A stretch of 64,000 nt of DNA from Pseudomonas putida (GTDB lineage: Bacteria; Pseudomonadota; Gammaproteobacteria; Pseudomonadales; Pseudomonadaceae): assembly GCA_041879295.1 (NCBI GenBank), contig CP047152.1, positions 618,501 through 682,500 on the forward strand. The letters are read 5' to 3'. The notes beneath the pieces are model-generated. The model was not told where the DNA came from, made no database searches, and saw only the letters and a program-made list of their open reading frames with translations. Position 1 is the stretch's first letter, and every line of letters starts with the position of its first letter. The translations under genes and the position numbers were made by a program. This document shows positions 1 through 9,050 of this stretch, in pieces.

Positions 1-723
1 GAGATCGGCGACATGCCGCTTGCCCTGCAAACCCGCCTGCTGCGGGTGCTGGAGGAGCGCCAGGTGGTGCCGATCGGGGGAGAGCCACAGGCGGTGGACG
101 TGCGCATCGTCAGCGCTACGCACCGTGACCTGCTGGAACGGGTTGAACAGGGCAGTTTCCGCGAGGACCTGTATTACCGCCTCAATGGCCTGGAGGTGGC
201 GTTGCCGGCGGTGCGAGAACGCAGTGACAAGGCGCAGTTGCTGGACTTTCTGCTACGCCAGGAGACGCAGGGGCAACGCATAGACATCGAGCCCAGGGCG
301 CGACAGGCGTTGCTCGAATTTACCTGGCCGGGGAACGTGCGGCAGATGCGCAATGTGCTGCGTACTTTGGTGGCGCTTTGCGAAGATGCCCGCATTACCT
401 TTGCGGACCTCCCCGCGGTCATCCGCTCCAGCCCACCTACCGTGAGGGCGGGTGAGCCCGTGAAGATGTCCGACCAGGCAATAGAGGGCGAGGGCGTTGC
501 CCTCGTTCGCGGGCAAGACCGCTCCCACAGGTCCGCCGGTGCCGCAGAGATTGAGGGTGAATCTGTAGGGGCCGAGGTTCTGCTCGACGCGGAGCGGCAA
601 GCGCTGAAGGAGGTCCTGGAGGCAAAACACTGGCATCTCACCCGCGTCGCCGAGCACTTGGGCATCAGCCGCAATACCTTGTATCGAAAACTGCGCAAAC
701 ACGGCATTACCAGGGGCGACTGA
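1..723 (+). CDS. Sigma-54-dependent transcriptional activator, C-terminal part (AcoR-like)
   Basis: The 5' end lies outside the window; the frame is open from base 1 and 240 residues are visible. They cover the second half of an AAA+ sigma-54 activation domain: EIGDMPL just after Walker B, VRIVSATHRDL (sensor I), FREDLYYRL with the arginine-finger region, and WPGNVRQM (sensor II). A Fis-type helix-turn-helix ends the protein (GISRNTLYRKLRKHGI). The linker between the AAA+ and HTH parts contains a REP-like palindrome read in frame (about 484-532), which is unusual. The first 60 bases closely match the same part of acoR (near 12630), so the two regulators are paralogues. Its target is probably a gene to the left of the window. 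Activator class is certain; the ligand is unknown. Confidence 0.93.
   Translation, partial: EIGDMPLALQTRLLRVLEERQVVPIGGEPQAVDVRIVSATHRDLLERVEQGSFREDLYYRLNGLEVALPAVRERSDKAQLLDFLLRQETQGQRIDIEPRARQALLEFTWPGNVRQMRNVLRTLVALCEDARITFADLPAVIRSSPPTVRAGEPVKMSDQAIEGEGVALVRGQDRSHRSAGAAEIEGESVGAEVLLDAERQALKEVLEAKHWHLTRVAEHLGISRNTLYRKLRKHGITRGD
484..532 (+). repeat. REP-like palindrome inside a coding sequence
   Basis: GGGCGTTGCCCTCGTTCGCGGGCAAGACCGCTCCCACAGG-type sequence, matching the intergenic REP near 23340-23387 (GGGCTTTGCCC then TTCGCGGGTAAACCCGCTCC). It lies in frame in the linker of the sigma-54 activator, and its translation contains no stop codon. Confidence 0.7.
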
Positions 724-789
724 GCGAAACAGCGGGTGCGATTTGTCGCGCCCTGGGCTACCCTGCCTCGATGTTTTGCGAGGTCGACC

Positions 790-2139
790 ATGCATATTCA
801 CATTCTCGGTATTTGCGGCACTTTCATGGGTTCGCTGGCGGTGCTGGCCAAGGAACTTGGCCACCGCGTCACCGGCTCCGACGCCAACGTCTATCCCCCG
901 ATGAGCACCCAGCTCGAAGCCCAGGGTATCGAGCTGACCCAAGGCTATGACCCGGCCCAGCTGGACCCGGCGCCAGACCTGGTGGTCATCGGTAACGCCA
1001 TGTCGCGCGGCAACCCAGCGGTTGAATACGTGCTGAACAAGGGCCTGCCCTACGTCTCCGGCCCGCAGTGGCTGGCCGATCACGTGCTGCAAGGTCGCTG
1101 GGTGCTGGCCGTTGCCGGCACTCACGGCAAGACCACCACCAGCAGCATGCTGGCCTGGGTGCTGGAGCACGCTGGCATGAGCCCGGGCTTCCTGATTGGT
1201 GGTGTGCCGCAGAACTTCTCGGTGTCGGCCCGTTTGGGCGACACGCCGTTCTTTGTGGTGGAGGCCGACGAGTACGACAGCGCCTTCTTCGACAAGCGCT
1301 CGAAGTTCGTCCACTATCACCCGCGTACTGCGATCCTCAACAACCTTGAGTTCGATCACGCAGACATCTTCCCGGACCTGGCCTCGATCGAGCGGCAGTT
1401 CCACCACTTGGTGCGCACTATCCCCAGCGAAGGCCTGGTCATCCACCCGACCACCGAGCAAGCGCTGGAGCGTGTGATCGGCATGGGCTGCTGGACCCCT
1501 GTGCAAACCACCGGTGAGGGCGGCCAGTGGCAAGCCCGCCTGCTCAGCCCCGATGGCTCGCGCTTTGAAGTACTGTTCGAGGGCGAAGTGCAGGGTGTGG
1601 TGGACTGGGCGCTGACCGGCCAGCACAACGTCGCCAACGCCTTGGCCACCCTGGCAGCCGCGCGTCATGTGGGCGTGGTGCCAGCCATGGGCATTGACGG
1701 CCTGAGTGCTTTCAAGAGCGTCAAGCGGCGCATGGAGAAGGTTGCCGAAGTACAAGGTGTGACCATCTACGATGACTTCGCCCACCATCCGACTGCCATT
1801 GCCACCACGCTCGACGGCCTGCGCAAGCGGGTGGGGGAGGCGCCTGTGATCGCGGTGATCGAGCCACGCTCCAACTCGATGAAACTCGGTGCCCACCGTG
1901 ACGGCCTGCCAGAAAGCGTCAACGACGCCGACCAGGTGATCTGGTATGCGCCGGCCAACCTCGGCTGGGACCTGGCTGCCACCGCCGCGCAGTGCAAGGT
2001 GCCGAGCGTGGTGGCCGATAGCCTCGAAGCGATCATCGAGCGGATCAAAGGCCAGGCTCGCCCAGGCACCCATGTGGTGATCATGAGCAACGGCGGCTTC
2101 GGCGGCCTGCACGGCAAGCTGGCCGAGGCGCTGAAGTGA
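790..2139 (+). CDS. mpl: UDP-N-acetylmuramate:L-Ala-gamma-D-Glu-meso-DAP ligase Mpl
   Basis: 449 residues. Mpl reattaches the recovered tripeptide L-Ala-gamma-D-Glu-meso-DAP to UDP-MurNAc in the cytoplasm, so it serves murein recycling. The N-terminal Rossmann part ([14 protein letters not shown]) and the ATP loop GTHGKTT at residues 110-116 are Mur-ligase hallmarks; the DDFAHHPTA motif of the C-terminal domain follows near residue 332. I chose the ATG at 790 because the protein then begins [10 protein letters not shown] as in known Mpl; the frame runs further upstream without family-like sequence. The stop overlaps the ubiX start by 4 bp (GTGA), which suggests translational coupling. Confidence 0.96.
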   Translation: MHIHILGICGTFMGSLAVLAKELGHRVTGSDANVYPPMSTQLEAQGIELTQGYDPAQLDPAPDLVVIGNAMSRGNPAVEYVLNKGLPYVSGPQWLADHVLQGRWVLAVAGTHGKTTTSSMLAWVLEHAGMSPGFLIGGVPQNFSVSARLGDTPFFVVEADEYDSAFFDKRSKFVHYHPRTAILNNLEFDHADIFPDLASIERQFHHLVRTIPSEGLVIHPTTEQALERVIGMGCWTPVQTTGEGGQWQARLLSPDGSRFEVLFEGEVQGVVDWALTGQHNVANALATLAAARHVGVVPAMGIDGLSAFKSVKRRMEKVAEVQGVTIYDDFAHHPTAIATTLDGLRKRVGEAPVIAVIEPRSNSMKLGAHRDGLPESVNDADQVIWYAPANLGWDLAATAAQCKVPSVVADSLEAIIERIKGQARPGTHVVIMSNGGFGGLHGKLAEALK

Positions 2140-2765
2140 GCGGGCCGGAACGCATCACCCTGGCCATGACGGGCGCCTCGGGTGCCCAGTATGGCCTTCG
2201 CCTGCTCGATTGCCTGGTACGCGAAGACCGCGAGGTGCACTTCCTGATCTCCAAGGCCGCACAGTTGGTGATGGCCACTGAGACGGATGTTGTGTTGCCG
2301 GCCAAGCCCCAGGCGATGCAGGCGTTTCTGACTGAATACACCGGCGCGGCCGACGGGCAGATCCGCGTGTATGGCAAGGAAGACTGGATGTCGCCGGTAG
2401 CCTCGGGTTCTGGCGCCCCGGCGGCAATGGTGGTGGTCCCCTGTTCCACTGGCACTTTGTCGTCCATCGCCACTGGCGCCTGCAACAACCTGATCGAGCG
2501 GGCTGCCGACGTCACCCTCAAGGAGCGGCGTCAACTGATCCTGGTGCCACGCGAAGCGCCATTCTCCACCATCCACCTGGAAAACATGCTCAAGCTGTCG
2601 CAAATGGGCGCGGTCATCTTGCCGGCGGCTCCGGGGTTCTATCACCAGCCGCAGACCATCGACGACCTGGTCGACTTTGTCGTGGCGCGTATCCTCAACC
2701 TGCTGAACATCCCCCAGGACATGTTGCCACGTTGGGGCGAGCACCACTTCGGGGTGGATGATTGA
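2136..2765 (+). CDS. ubiX: Flavin prenyltransferase UbiX
   Basis: 209 residues. UbiX joins dimethylallyl phosphate to FMN to make prenylated FMN, the cofactor of the UbiD decarboxylase in ubiquinone synthesis. The N-terminal flavoprotein motif [17 protein letters not shown] and the later [13 protein letters not shown] and LVPREAPFS segments are typical of UbiX/Pad1. It begins at a GTG that overlaps the mpl stop (GTGA). Its own stop overlaps the TTG start of the next gene, so three genes are packed as one transcription unit. Length is normal for the family. Confidence 0.95.
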   Translation: MSGPERITLAMTGASGAQYGLRLLDCLVREDREVHFLISKAAQLVMATETDVVLPAKPQAMQAFLTEYTGAADGQIRVYGKEDWMSPVASGSGAPAAMVVVPCSTGTLSSIATGACNNLIERAADVTLKERRQLILVPREAPFSTIHLENMLKLSQMGAVILPAAPGFYHQPQTIDDLVDFVVARILNLLNIPQDMLPRWGEHHFGVDD

Positions 2766-3049
2766 AGCGAGCACTGGCGGGGTTGCTGGCGCTTGTGATG
2801 CTGAGTGGGTGCGCCACTGTGCGCACGCTGGATGCCAACAAGCCCGGCGCACCAGTGGTGTATGCCGGTACCCGGCTGGATTTGTATGTGATCAATGGCG
2901 GGTGTTGCCCGCGGGATCATTACGGGGCGGACGCTCCGGCGTATCCGCGCCTGGATCTGCCCGGCAGCATGCTGCTCGATACCCTGTTGCTGCCGTTGTC
3001 TTTGCTGACAGCGGCCGGCATAGGCTTCCAGGCTACCGGCGGCCTGTGA
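2762..3049 (+). CDS. YceK/YidQ-family small lipoprotein
   Basis: 95 residues starting at a TTG that overlaps the ubiX stop codon. The N-terminus is a lipoprotein signal peptide with lipobox LSGC (Cys17), so the mature protein should be lipid-anchored at the cell envelope. The rest ([15 protein letters not shown], then a hydrophobic [11 protein letters not shown] segment) resembles the YceK/YidQ (DUF1375) family, whose function is not established. The signal peptide fits only if translation starts at this TTG, because the next in-frame ATG would cut it. Function is unknown. Confidence 0.8.
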   Translation: MKRALAGLLALVMLSGCATVRTLDANKPGAPVVYAGTRLDLYVINGGCCPRDHYGADAPAYPRLDLPGSMLLDTLLLPLSLLTAAGIGFQATGGL

Positions 3050-3110
3050 TGGCCTCTTCGCAGGCACGCCCATTGCTACTGTTGAGTAGTCACTGGAAGA
3101 TTATCGAGAC

Positions 3111-3142
3111 CCTGTGGGAGCGGGCGTGCCCGCGAAGAGGCC
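3111..3142. repeat. P. putida-type REP palindrome
   Basis: CCTGTGGGAGCGGGCGTGCC followed by CGCGAAGAGGCC, the classical P. putida REP form. A degenerate inverted half (GGCCTCTTCGCAGGCACGCCC) lies at 3051-3071, so the pair sits between the converging lipoprotein and NAD(P)-binding genes and may end transcription from both sides. Confidence 0.8.
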
Positions 3143-3156
3143 TGCACAAGCGAAGC

Positions 3157-3801
3157 CTAGATCCTGCCCAGCTTGCGCAACTCATCCGACTCCACAACCC
3201 GCACGCCGTCTTCTTCCTCCAGCGCCAGCCGCCACAGGGCCCGCGCCAGGGTACAAGCCTCGATTCCCCGGTACTTCCCGGGTATCAACTTGGAAAACGG
3301 CGCCACAAGCTGTTCAGTCAGCCGTGGCTCCAGCCGCTCGCCCAGCAGGAATGAGGGCCGCACGATGGTCAGCTGTGGCCAGTCCTGAGCCTTGAGCGCT
3401 TCTTCCATCTCGCCCTTGATCCGGTTATAGAAAATTGACGACTTGGGGTCGGCGCCCACTGCACTGACCACCAGCAGATGCCGCGCACCCATTTCCCGGG
3501 CACGCTTGCTGAAGGCGACCACCATGTCCAGATCCACTGCGCGAAAAGCCGATTCGGAACCCGCCTGCTTCAGCGTGGTGCCCAGGCAGCAATAGGCGAT
3601 GTCGACCCGCCCGGCTAGTTGCGGAAGGAACACCGCCGGGTCGCCCACCGGGTTTTCCAGGTGCGGGTGCTCGGCCAATGGTCGGCGCGTAGGCGCCAGT
3701 ACACGGGTGATGGTGGGCTCGTTGAGCAAGCGGTCCAGTAGGTGTTCACCGGTCAGGCCGGTGGCTCCGGCAAGCAGGACATGCTGAGGCGTCAAGTACA
3801 T
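3157..3801 (-). CDS. NAD(P)-binding atypical SDR / NmrA-like protein
   Basis: 214 residues. The N-terminus carries a Rossmann dinucleotide loop ([18 protein letters not shown], GxxGxxG type). Middle motifs [32 protein letters not shown] and [12 protein letters not shown] match the atypical short-chain dehydrogenases of the NAD(P)H-binding/HIM1-like group, which often act as oxidoreductases or regulators. The gene lies 27 bp downstream of the MORN/C13-peptidase gene on the same strand and is probably cotranscribed. The substrate cannot be told from the sequence. Confidence 0.85.
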   Translation of the reverse strand: MYLTPQHVLLAGATGLTGEHLLDRLLNEPTITRVLAPTRRPLAEHPHLENPVGDPAVFLPQLAGRVDIAYCCLGTTLKQAGSESAFRAVDLDMVVAFSKRAREMGARHLLVVSAVGADPKSSIFYNRIKGEMEEALKAQDWPQLTIVRPSFLLGERLEPRLTEQLVAPFSKLIPGKYRGIEACTLARALWRLALEEEDGVRVVESDELRKLGRI

Positions 3802-3828
3802 GATGTCTCTCCCTTGTTACACACAAGT

Positions 3829-5562
3829 CTAGTGAGTGCCGGGCGTTTTTGCCTGTTCCCTCACGTTGGCCTGTGCGGCGTTACGCAACGCTTCTTCGGC
3901 TTGTTGCTGGCGCAGGTGCTGCCAGTGCTCAAGCACGGCGGGCGGAGCCCACAGCTGCGGCTCGGAGGCCTCGAAGCCTTCCCTATGTTCTCTTTCGGCA
4001 ACGCTGGCGCGCGCCAGTTCAAACGCCTGTTTCAGGTCGTCGGTCTGGTTCAGCGCTTCCGCGAACAGGGCATCGCCAAAGTAGGTGAAGTCGGCTTCTT
4101 CCGAACAACCGAAGGAGACGCGGTCGGCCCGGGCAGCGGTCATGATCAGCGTGCGCTCGTCTTTGAGCGGGGCGATATAGCCCCCTGAATAGCAGGCAGA
4201 GATGACGATTACCTTGTCGCGATCCTTCAGCGGGGCCAGGGCAGTGGCCAGCTCGTCAGCAGAAAGATCGGCCAGTTGCAGGCGGGGCTGGTCGAGCACC
4301 AGTTGGTGGTCCTGGCTGCCATGGCTGGTGAGGTAGATGAACACCAGGTCTTCGGGGCCGCTGCGCTCTGCCAGGGTGGTGGCGGCGCGGGACAGGTTCT
4401 CGCGTGTGGCCATGGGGCGTGTGGCCATGTGGTCGCGGTGGTTGACCAGCGTGACCTGGCCACTCGCGCCAAAGCGCACCTTGAGCATGTTGCTGACGTA
4501 GTCGGCTTCGCGCAGGAATACGCTTTGCTGGCCATCGCCGGCCACTACCAGGCTATACAGCTGGATCGGTGGCGCCGAGCGTGGTACCCGAGCCAGTGCC
4601 TCGTTCAGCAACCGGCCCTGGTTGAGCAAAGCCAGGTCCAGTGGGTCTGGTAGCAGCTTGCCATTTTGGTCGCGCACGCGCACGCCGTTGGCCCATGTTC
4701 CGCTTTCGACCTTGCCACTGGCCAGGATCAGTCGCCCGTGGCCATGGTAGGCATCGTTCAGGAACCCGCCGATGTACTTGCTGCCGTCGGGCAGTTGCAG
4801 GCTGCCTTGGCCCGACAGGTGCCAGTCGGCGAACTCACCCTTGTAGTGGCTGCCATCGCTGCCCAGCAGTTCCCCTTCGCCGTTCAGCGAGCCGTCCTTG
4901 AATTCCCCGATCCACACATCGCCATCGGCATTTTCGTAGCGGCCACGGCCCTCCAGGCGGTTGTCCTTGAACTCGCCGATGTACTGCTCGCCATCAACGC
5001 TGTCGTAGGTGCCGGCGCCTTGTAGCTGGCCGTTGACGAAGAGGCCGCTGAACTGGTTGCCGCTGGCATCGCTGCGCACCCCGGCGCCGTTGGGCTTGCC
5101 CTTGGCGAACAAGCCTTGATAGCGACTGCCGTCGGCCAGCTCCAGCTGGCCTGCGCCGTCGTACAGGTCGTCCTTGAACTGGCCGCGGTAGGTCTGGTCG
5201 GCTTGTTTGAGGGTGCCCTCGCCGTCGCGGCGGCCGTGGCGGAAGGTGCCGCTATAGTGGCTGCCCGGGGTGGTCAGGTCGCCCAGGCCCTGAAACAGCC
5301 CCTCGGCGAACTGGCCGCGGTAGACCTCGCCGTTCTGGCCATGCCATTCGCCCTGGCCGTGCCACTGGCCGTCCTTGAAGCTGCCGGCGTACCAGCTGCC
5401 GTTGGGGTAGTCGATTCGGCCCTCGCCCTGCAGCAGGCCATTGACCACCTGCCCCCGGTAACGCCCACCGTCAGGCAGCCGTGCGTCCGGCGGGAGCAGC
5501 GATTCGCCATCGCCACAGGCGGCGAGCAGCAGGACCAGGGTAATGGGGAGCAATGGACGCAT
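3829..5562 (-). CDS. MORN-repeat lipoprotein with C-terminal C13 (legumain/caspase-like) peptidase domain
   Basis: 577 residues. A lipoprotein signal peptide with lipobox LAAC (Cys16) is followed by about 11-12 MORN repeats (YxGxFxxGxxxGxG, roughly residues 30-305). The C-terminal half has the peptidase C13 layout: YLTSHGS with candidate catalytic His414 and VISACYSGGY with candidate catalytic Cys457. Such a protein should sit in the periplasm or outer membrane. The start at 5562 is chosen because it begins the signal peptide; the open frame upstream runs into REP sequence. MORN repeats in eukaryotes bind lipids or act as scaffolds; their role here is inferred only. The downstream NAD(P)-binding gene is 27 bp away. 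Confidence 0.9.
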   Translation of the reverse strand: MRPLLPITLVLLLAACGDGESLLPPDARLPDGGRYRGQVVNGLLQGEGRIDYPNGSWYAGSFKDGQWHGQGEWHGQNGEVYRGQFAEGLFQGLGDLTTPGSHYSGTFRHGRRDGEGTLKQADQTYRGQFKDDLYDGAGQLELADGSRYQGLFAKGKPNGAGVRSDASGNQFSGLFVNGQLQGAGTYDSVDGEQYIGEFKDNRLEGRGRYENADGDVWIGEFKDGSLNGEGELLGSDGSHYKGEFADWHLSGQGSLQLPDGSKYIGGFLNDAYHGHGRLILASGKVESGTWANGVRVRDQNGKLLPDPLDLALLNQGRLLNEALARVPRSAPPIQLYSLVVAGDGQQSVFLREADYVSNMLKVRFGASGQVTLVNHRDHMATRPMATRENLSRAATTLAERSGPEDLVFIYLTSHGSQDHQLVLDQPRLQLADLSADELATALAPLKDRDKVIVISACYSGGYIAPLKDERTLIMTAARADRVSFGCSEEADFTYFGDALFAEALNQTDDLKQAFELARASVAEREHREGFEASEPQLWAPPAVLEHWQHLRQQQAEEALRNAAQANVREQAKTPGTH

Positions 5563-5662
5563 GGCAAGGACCGGGCAATAGGTCTGCCGAGTATGACGCA
5601 GAATGGGGTCCTGAGACAGCGAGCCCATGTGTCGGCGCACAGCCTTGGAACCTTGCGCGTGC

Positions 5663-5750
5663 CCTGTAGGAGCGGCTTCAGCCGCGAACACCGGCGAAGC
5701 CGGTGCCCTCAACCGTGTTGCTTCTTCGCGGGCGCGCCCGCTCCCACAGG
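5663..5750. repeat. Pair of REP palindromes
   Basis: CCTGTAGGAGCGGCTTCAGC with CGCGAACACCGGCGAAGCCGGTG, and then CTTCTTCGCGGGCGCGCC followed by CGCTCCCACAGG in the opposite orientation. They fill most of the 212-bp gap between the end of the aco/bdh operon and the start of the MORN-repeat gene. Confidence 0.8.
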
Positions 5751-5774
5751 TGCCACGTTGCCTTCAAGGTGCAA

Positions 5775-6863
5775 TCAGCGCACACCCGGTGAAACGATGA
5801 TCTTCACATTCTCCTCTTTGTTGTTCACCAGTTCCTCGAAGCCCAGCTCGACAATCTGCTCCAATCCGATCCGGCCGGTTACCAGCGGGCGAATATCCAG
5901 ACGACCATCAGCAATGAAGGCAATCACGTCGGCAAACTCGCCGTTGTACGCCAACGCCCCCAGCACCTGCTTCTCGGTGGACACCAGCTCGAAGAAGTTG
6001 AACTCGCTGGGCTCTTCGAAAATACCCACCAGCACGCACTTGCCTGCTTTGCGGATGGTGTCGATGGCCAGCTTGGCCGTATGTTTGTTGCCGATGCACT
6101 CAAAACTCACATCGGCGCCCAGCCCTGCTGTCAGTGCGCGGATTTCCGCCTGGGCATCGCACTGGCTGGGGTCCAGCACAACGTTGGCGCCTACCTCTTT
6201 GGCTTTGGCTTTGCGCGCAGAGGACATTTCAAGGGCGATGACCTGCGCCGCCCCCGCAGCCTTGGCGCACATGATGGTGCAAAGGCCGATGGTGCCGGCC
6301 CCCACCACTACAACGGTTTGCCCAAGCAGGCTGCCGGCCTTTTTCACCGCGTGCATACCCACCGCCAGTGGTTCGATCAGTGCCCCGGCTTCGGCAGGGA
6401 AGCCCTGCGGCAGCCGGTAGAGCAGGTTGGCGGGCACGTTGACCAGCTCGGCGAACGCACCGTTGTTCATCAGGCCGGTGAACGCCAGGCGCTCGCAGAT
6501 GTTGTACAGGCCATGGGTGCAGTAATAGCAGGTGCCGCAATGCTGGCAGGCGTCTGCCGCCACCGGGTCGCCTACGGCATAGCCCTCCACGCCTTCGCCA
6601 AGCTTGGCGATGTGGCCGCAGAATTCGTGGCCGAGGATACACTGGCCCTGAATGCCGGTCAGCGGGTGCGGGGCCTCTACCGGGATGAACACCGGGCCGG
6701 CAACATACTCGTGCAGGTCGGAGCCGCAGATGCCGCACCAGTCCACCTTGATCTGCACCCAGCCCGGCGCAGGGTCGGCCGGCAAAGGTACCTGTTCGAC
6801 ACGAATATCGTTGCGGCCATGCCAGACGGCCGCGCGCATGTGGGTGTGGCTCAGGTCATTCAT
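5775..6863 (-). CDS. bdhA: 2,3-butanediol dehydrogenase (zinc-dependent MDR family)
   Basis: 362 residues. A zinc-type medium-chain dehydrogenase that should oxidise 2,3-butanediol to acetoin, feeding the acetoin dehydrogenase encoded just upstream. Visible: catalytic zinc region CGICGSDLHEY and GHEFCGH, structural-zinc cysteines CxHCGTCYYCTHGLYNIC, and the NAD fold VVVGAGTIGLC. It is the last gene of the acoXABC unit (28 bp after acoC), which supports the butanediol assignment. Length is normal. Specificity between (2R,3R)-butanediol and similar diols cannot be read from sequence. Confidence 0.9.
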   Translation of the reverse strand: MNDLSHTHMRAAVWHGRNDIRVEQVPLPADPAPGWVQIKVDWCGICGSDLHEYVAGPVFIPVEAPHPLTGIQGQCILGHEFCGHIAKLGEGVEGYAVGDPVAADACQHCGTCYYCTHGLYNICERLAFTGLMNNGAFAELVNVPANLLYRLPQGFPAEAGALIEPLAVGMHAVKKAGSLLGQTVVVVGAGTIGLCTIMCAKAAGAAQVIALEMSSARKAKAKEVGANVVLDPSQCDAQAEIRALTAGLGADVSFECIGNKHTAKLAIDTIRKAGKCVLVGIFEEPSEFNFFELVSTEKQVLGALAYNGEFADVIAFIADGRLDIRPLVTGRIGLEQIVELGFEELVNNKEENVKIIVSPGVR

Positions 6864-6891
6864 TGTTGTTCTCCAGGCTCACGAAAAGGGC

Positions 6892-7998
6892 TTAGTGCTT
6901 GCGCAGGAATGCGAGCAGTTGCTGGTTGACCTGTTCGGCCGCCTCCATCTGCACCATGTGGCCGGCCTCTGGCAGCACCAGTACTTCGGCTTCCAGGCCC
7001 TCGGCATGGCTGGCCGGGATGATCGCATCCTTGCCACCCCACACCACCAGTGCCGGGTGATTGCCCAGTACCCCGCGCAAGTCGTGGCGCTGCCGGTCGC
7101 CGTCGGCGAGCGCGCCTGCCAGCTGCTGCAGGGCCTGGTCCACACCTTCCAGGCGCTTGAACTTGAGCATGTCCTCCAGCATTTGCCGGGTGACCAGCGC
7201 CGGGTCGGCAAACAACTGCACCATCTGCGGTTTGAGTGCATTGCGGTTGGCAGCGGTGACGAAACCTTGCAAGTACTGCCCGTTGATCGCTTCGCCCAGC
7301 CCGGCGCTGGCCACCAGGCTCAGGCTGGCTACCCGTTGCGGTGCCAGGCGCGCCACGTTGAGGCTGACGGCACCGCCCATGGAATGGCCGGCCAGGTGGG
7401 CCTTGGCGATGTCCAGGTGGTCGAGCAGGGCGAGCACGGTTTCGCTCAACTCATCCAGGTCGCCCCGCTGCAGGGCTTTGGCCGACTCGCCGTGGCCCGG
7501 CAGGTCGAGGGCGATGACCCGCCGCTCGGCAGCCAGTGCCGGGTGATTGAACAGCCAGTTGTTGAGGTCACCGCCAAACCCGTGCACCAGCACCAGCGGT
7601 GTGCCGCCTTCACCCAGCTCGAACCAGCGCAGCAGACGCCCGCCTACTTCCGCCTTCTGAGGGGCCGGCCCTTGGCTCTGGTCGGTGCCGCCTTCGGCGA
7701 CGAACTCGGCCTGGAAGCGCTGTACCACAGCATCGATCTCGGCCTCTTCTGCTTCGCCTTCGACGACCACCGCCAGCAGTGCGCCGACGGGCAGGGTTTC
7801 ATCCGGTTTGGCCACCTGGCGGCGCAGCACGCCGTTGAACGGCGCTTCGACGCTGCTGCTGATCTTGTCGGTCTCGACGTCCAGCACCTCGTCGCCCTTG
7901 CTGATTTCGTCACCTTCCTGCTTGAGCCAGGTGTCCACCCGGCCCTCGGTCATCGACAGGCCCCACTTGGGCATGGTCAGGGTATGGATCTGGCTCAT
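6892..7998 (-). CDS. acoC: Acetoin dehydrogenase E2 component AcoC (lipoyl domain + alpha/beta hydrolase)
   Basis: 368 residues. AcoC accepts the acetyl group formed from acetoin by AcoAB and transfers it to CoA. An N-terminal lipoyl domain (residues about 2-80) has the lipoylated Lys45 in DVETDKI. The C-terminal part is an alpha/beta hydrolase fold (LVHGFGG, nucleophile elbow GHSMGG, late His in EAGHMVQ) in place of the catalytic core of pyruvate dehydrogenase E2, as usual for AcoC. The start overlaps the acoB stop by 4 bp. Confidence 0.95.
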   Translation of the reverse strand: MSQIHTLTMPKWGLSMTEGRVDTWLKQEGDEISKGDEVLDVETDKISSSVEAPFNGVLRRQVAKPDETLPVGALLAVVVEGEAEEAEIDAVVQRFQAEFVAEGGTDQSQGPAPQKAEVGGRLLRWFELGEGGTPLVLVHGFGGDLNNWLFNHPALAAERRVIALDLPGHGESAKALQRGDLDELSETVLALLDHLDIAKAHLAGHSMGGAVSLNVARLAPQRVASLSLVASAGLGEAINGQYLQGFVTAANRNALKPQMVQLFADPALVTRQMLEDMLKFKRLEGVDQALQQLAGALADGDRQRHDLRGVLGNHPALVVWGGKDAIIPASHAEGLEAEVLVLPEAGHMVQMEAAEQVNQQLLAFLRKH

Positions 7999-9017
7999 GC
8001 GGCACTCCTTGCGGCTTCGATCACCTTGCGCACGGCGGCTTCGATCTTCGCCGCGTCAGGGATGTACAGGTCTTCCAGGGCATCGGAGAACGGCACCGGA
8101 GTATGCGGCGCGGTGACCATTTCGATCGGGCCCTTGAGTGCGGCAAAAGCCTTCTGCGCCACCAACGCGCTGATGTCGGTGGCCATCGAGCAGCGCGGGT
8201 TGGCTTCATCGATCACTACCAGGCGGCCGGTCTTCTCCACACTTTCCAGAATGCTGTCTTCGTCCAGTGGGCTGGTAGTGCGCAAATCCAGCACCTCGCA
8301 GTCGATGCCCTGGCGGGCCAGGTTGTTGGCGGCCTCCAGCGCCACATGCACCATGCGCCCGTAGGTAACAAGGGTCACATCGTCGCCGTCGCGCACGAAG
8401 TTGGCTTCGCCGAACGGTACGGTGTACACCTCTTCCGGCACCTCGCCCTGCATGCTGTACAGCAGCTTGTGTTCGCAGAAGATCACCGGGTCGTTGTCGC
8501 GGATCGCCTGGATCAACAGGCCCTTGGCATCGTAAGGCGAGGAGGGGCACACCACCTTCAGGCCGGGGATGTGCGTCCATAGCGAGGTGAGCATTTGCGA
8601 GTGCTGGGCCGCCGCGCGCAGGCCGGCGCCATACATGGTGCGCATCACCAGCGGGGTCACTGCCTTGCCGCCGAACATGTAGCGGAACTTGGCGGCCTGG
8701 TTGAGGATCTGGTCCAGGCAGCAGCCGGCGAAGTCGACGAACATCAGTTCGCACACCGGGCGCAGGCCCTGGGTGGCAGCACCGACGGCCGCGCCGACGT
8801 AGCCGATTTCCGACAGCGGTGCATCAAGCACGCGGCCGGGGAATTGGTGGTACAGGCCTTTGGTCACGCCCAACACGCCACCCCAGGCGTCATCCTCGCC
8901 GGGCGCACCGGCACCGCCGGCGACGTCTTCGCCAATGATGAACACCGTGTTGTCGCGGCGCATTTCCTGGGCCAGGGCTTCGTTGATGGCCTGCTGGTAG
9001 CTGATCTTTCTTGCCAT
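7995..9017 (-). CDS. acoB: Acetoin dehydrogenase E1 beta subunit AcoB
   Basis: 340 residues. Beta subunit of the thiamine-pyrophosphate-dependent acetoin dehydrogenase E1. It has the transketolase pyrimidine-binding domain (FIIGEDVAGGAGAPG, PLSEIGYVGAAVGAA) and the C-terminal transketolase domain (VTLVTYGRMVHVALEAAN, VVIDEANPRCSMATDI). It follows acoA by 33 bp and overlaps acoC by 4 bp. Pyruvate dehydrogenase E1 beta is the alternative, but the acoX/acoR context decides. Confidence 0.95.
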   Translation of the reverse strand: MARKISYQQAINEALAQEMRRDNTVFIIGEDVAGGAGAPGEDDAWGGVLGVTKGLYHQFPGRVLDAPLSEIGYVGAAVGAATQGLRPVCELMFVDFAGCCLDQILNQAAKFRYMFGGKAVTPLVMRTMYGAGLRAAAQHSQMLTSLWTHIPGLKVVCPSSPYDAKGLLIQAIRDNDPVIFCEHKLLYSMQGEVPEEVYTVPFGEANFVRDGDDVTLVTYGRMVHVALEAANNLARQGIDCEVLDLRTTSPLDEDSILESVEKTGRLVVIDEANPRCSMATDISALVAQKAFAALKGPIEMVTAPHTPVPFSDALEDLYIPDAAKIEAAVRKVIEAARSAA

Positions 9018-9050
9018 GGTGGTTCTCCTGTTGTTCTTGTAATCCGCGGC

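Noticed and set aside
253..2112. 619-codon open frame antisense to mpl
   Set aside because: Shadow of mpl; the low-complexity His/Gly/Val-rich translation is typical of the reverse strand of Pseudomonas genes.
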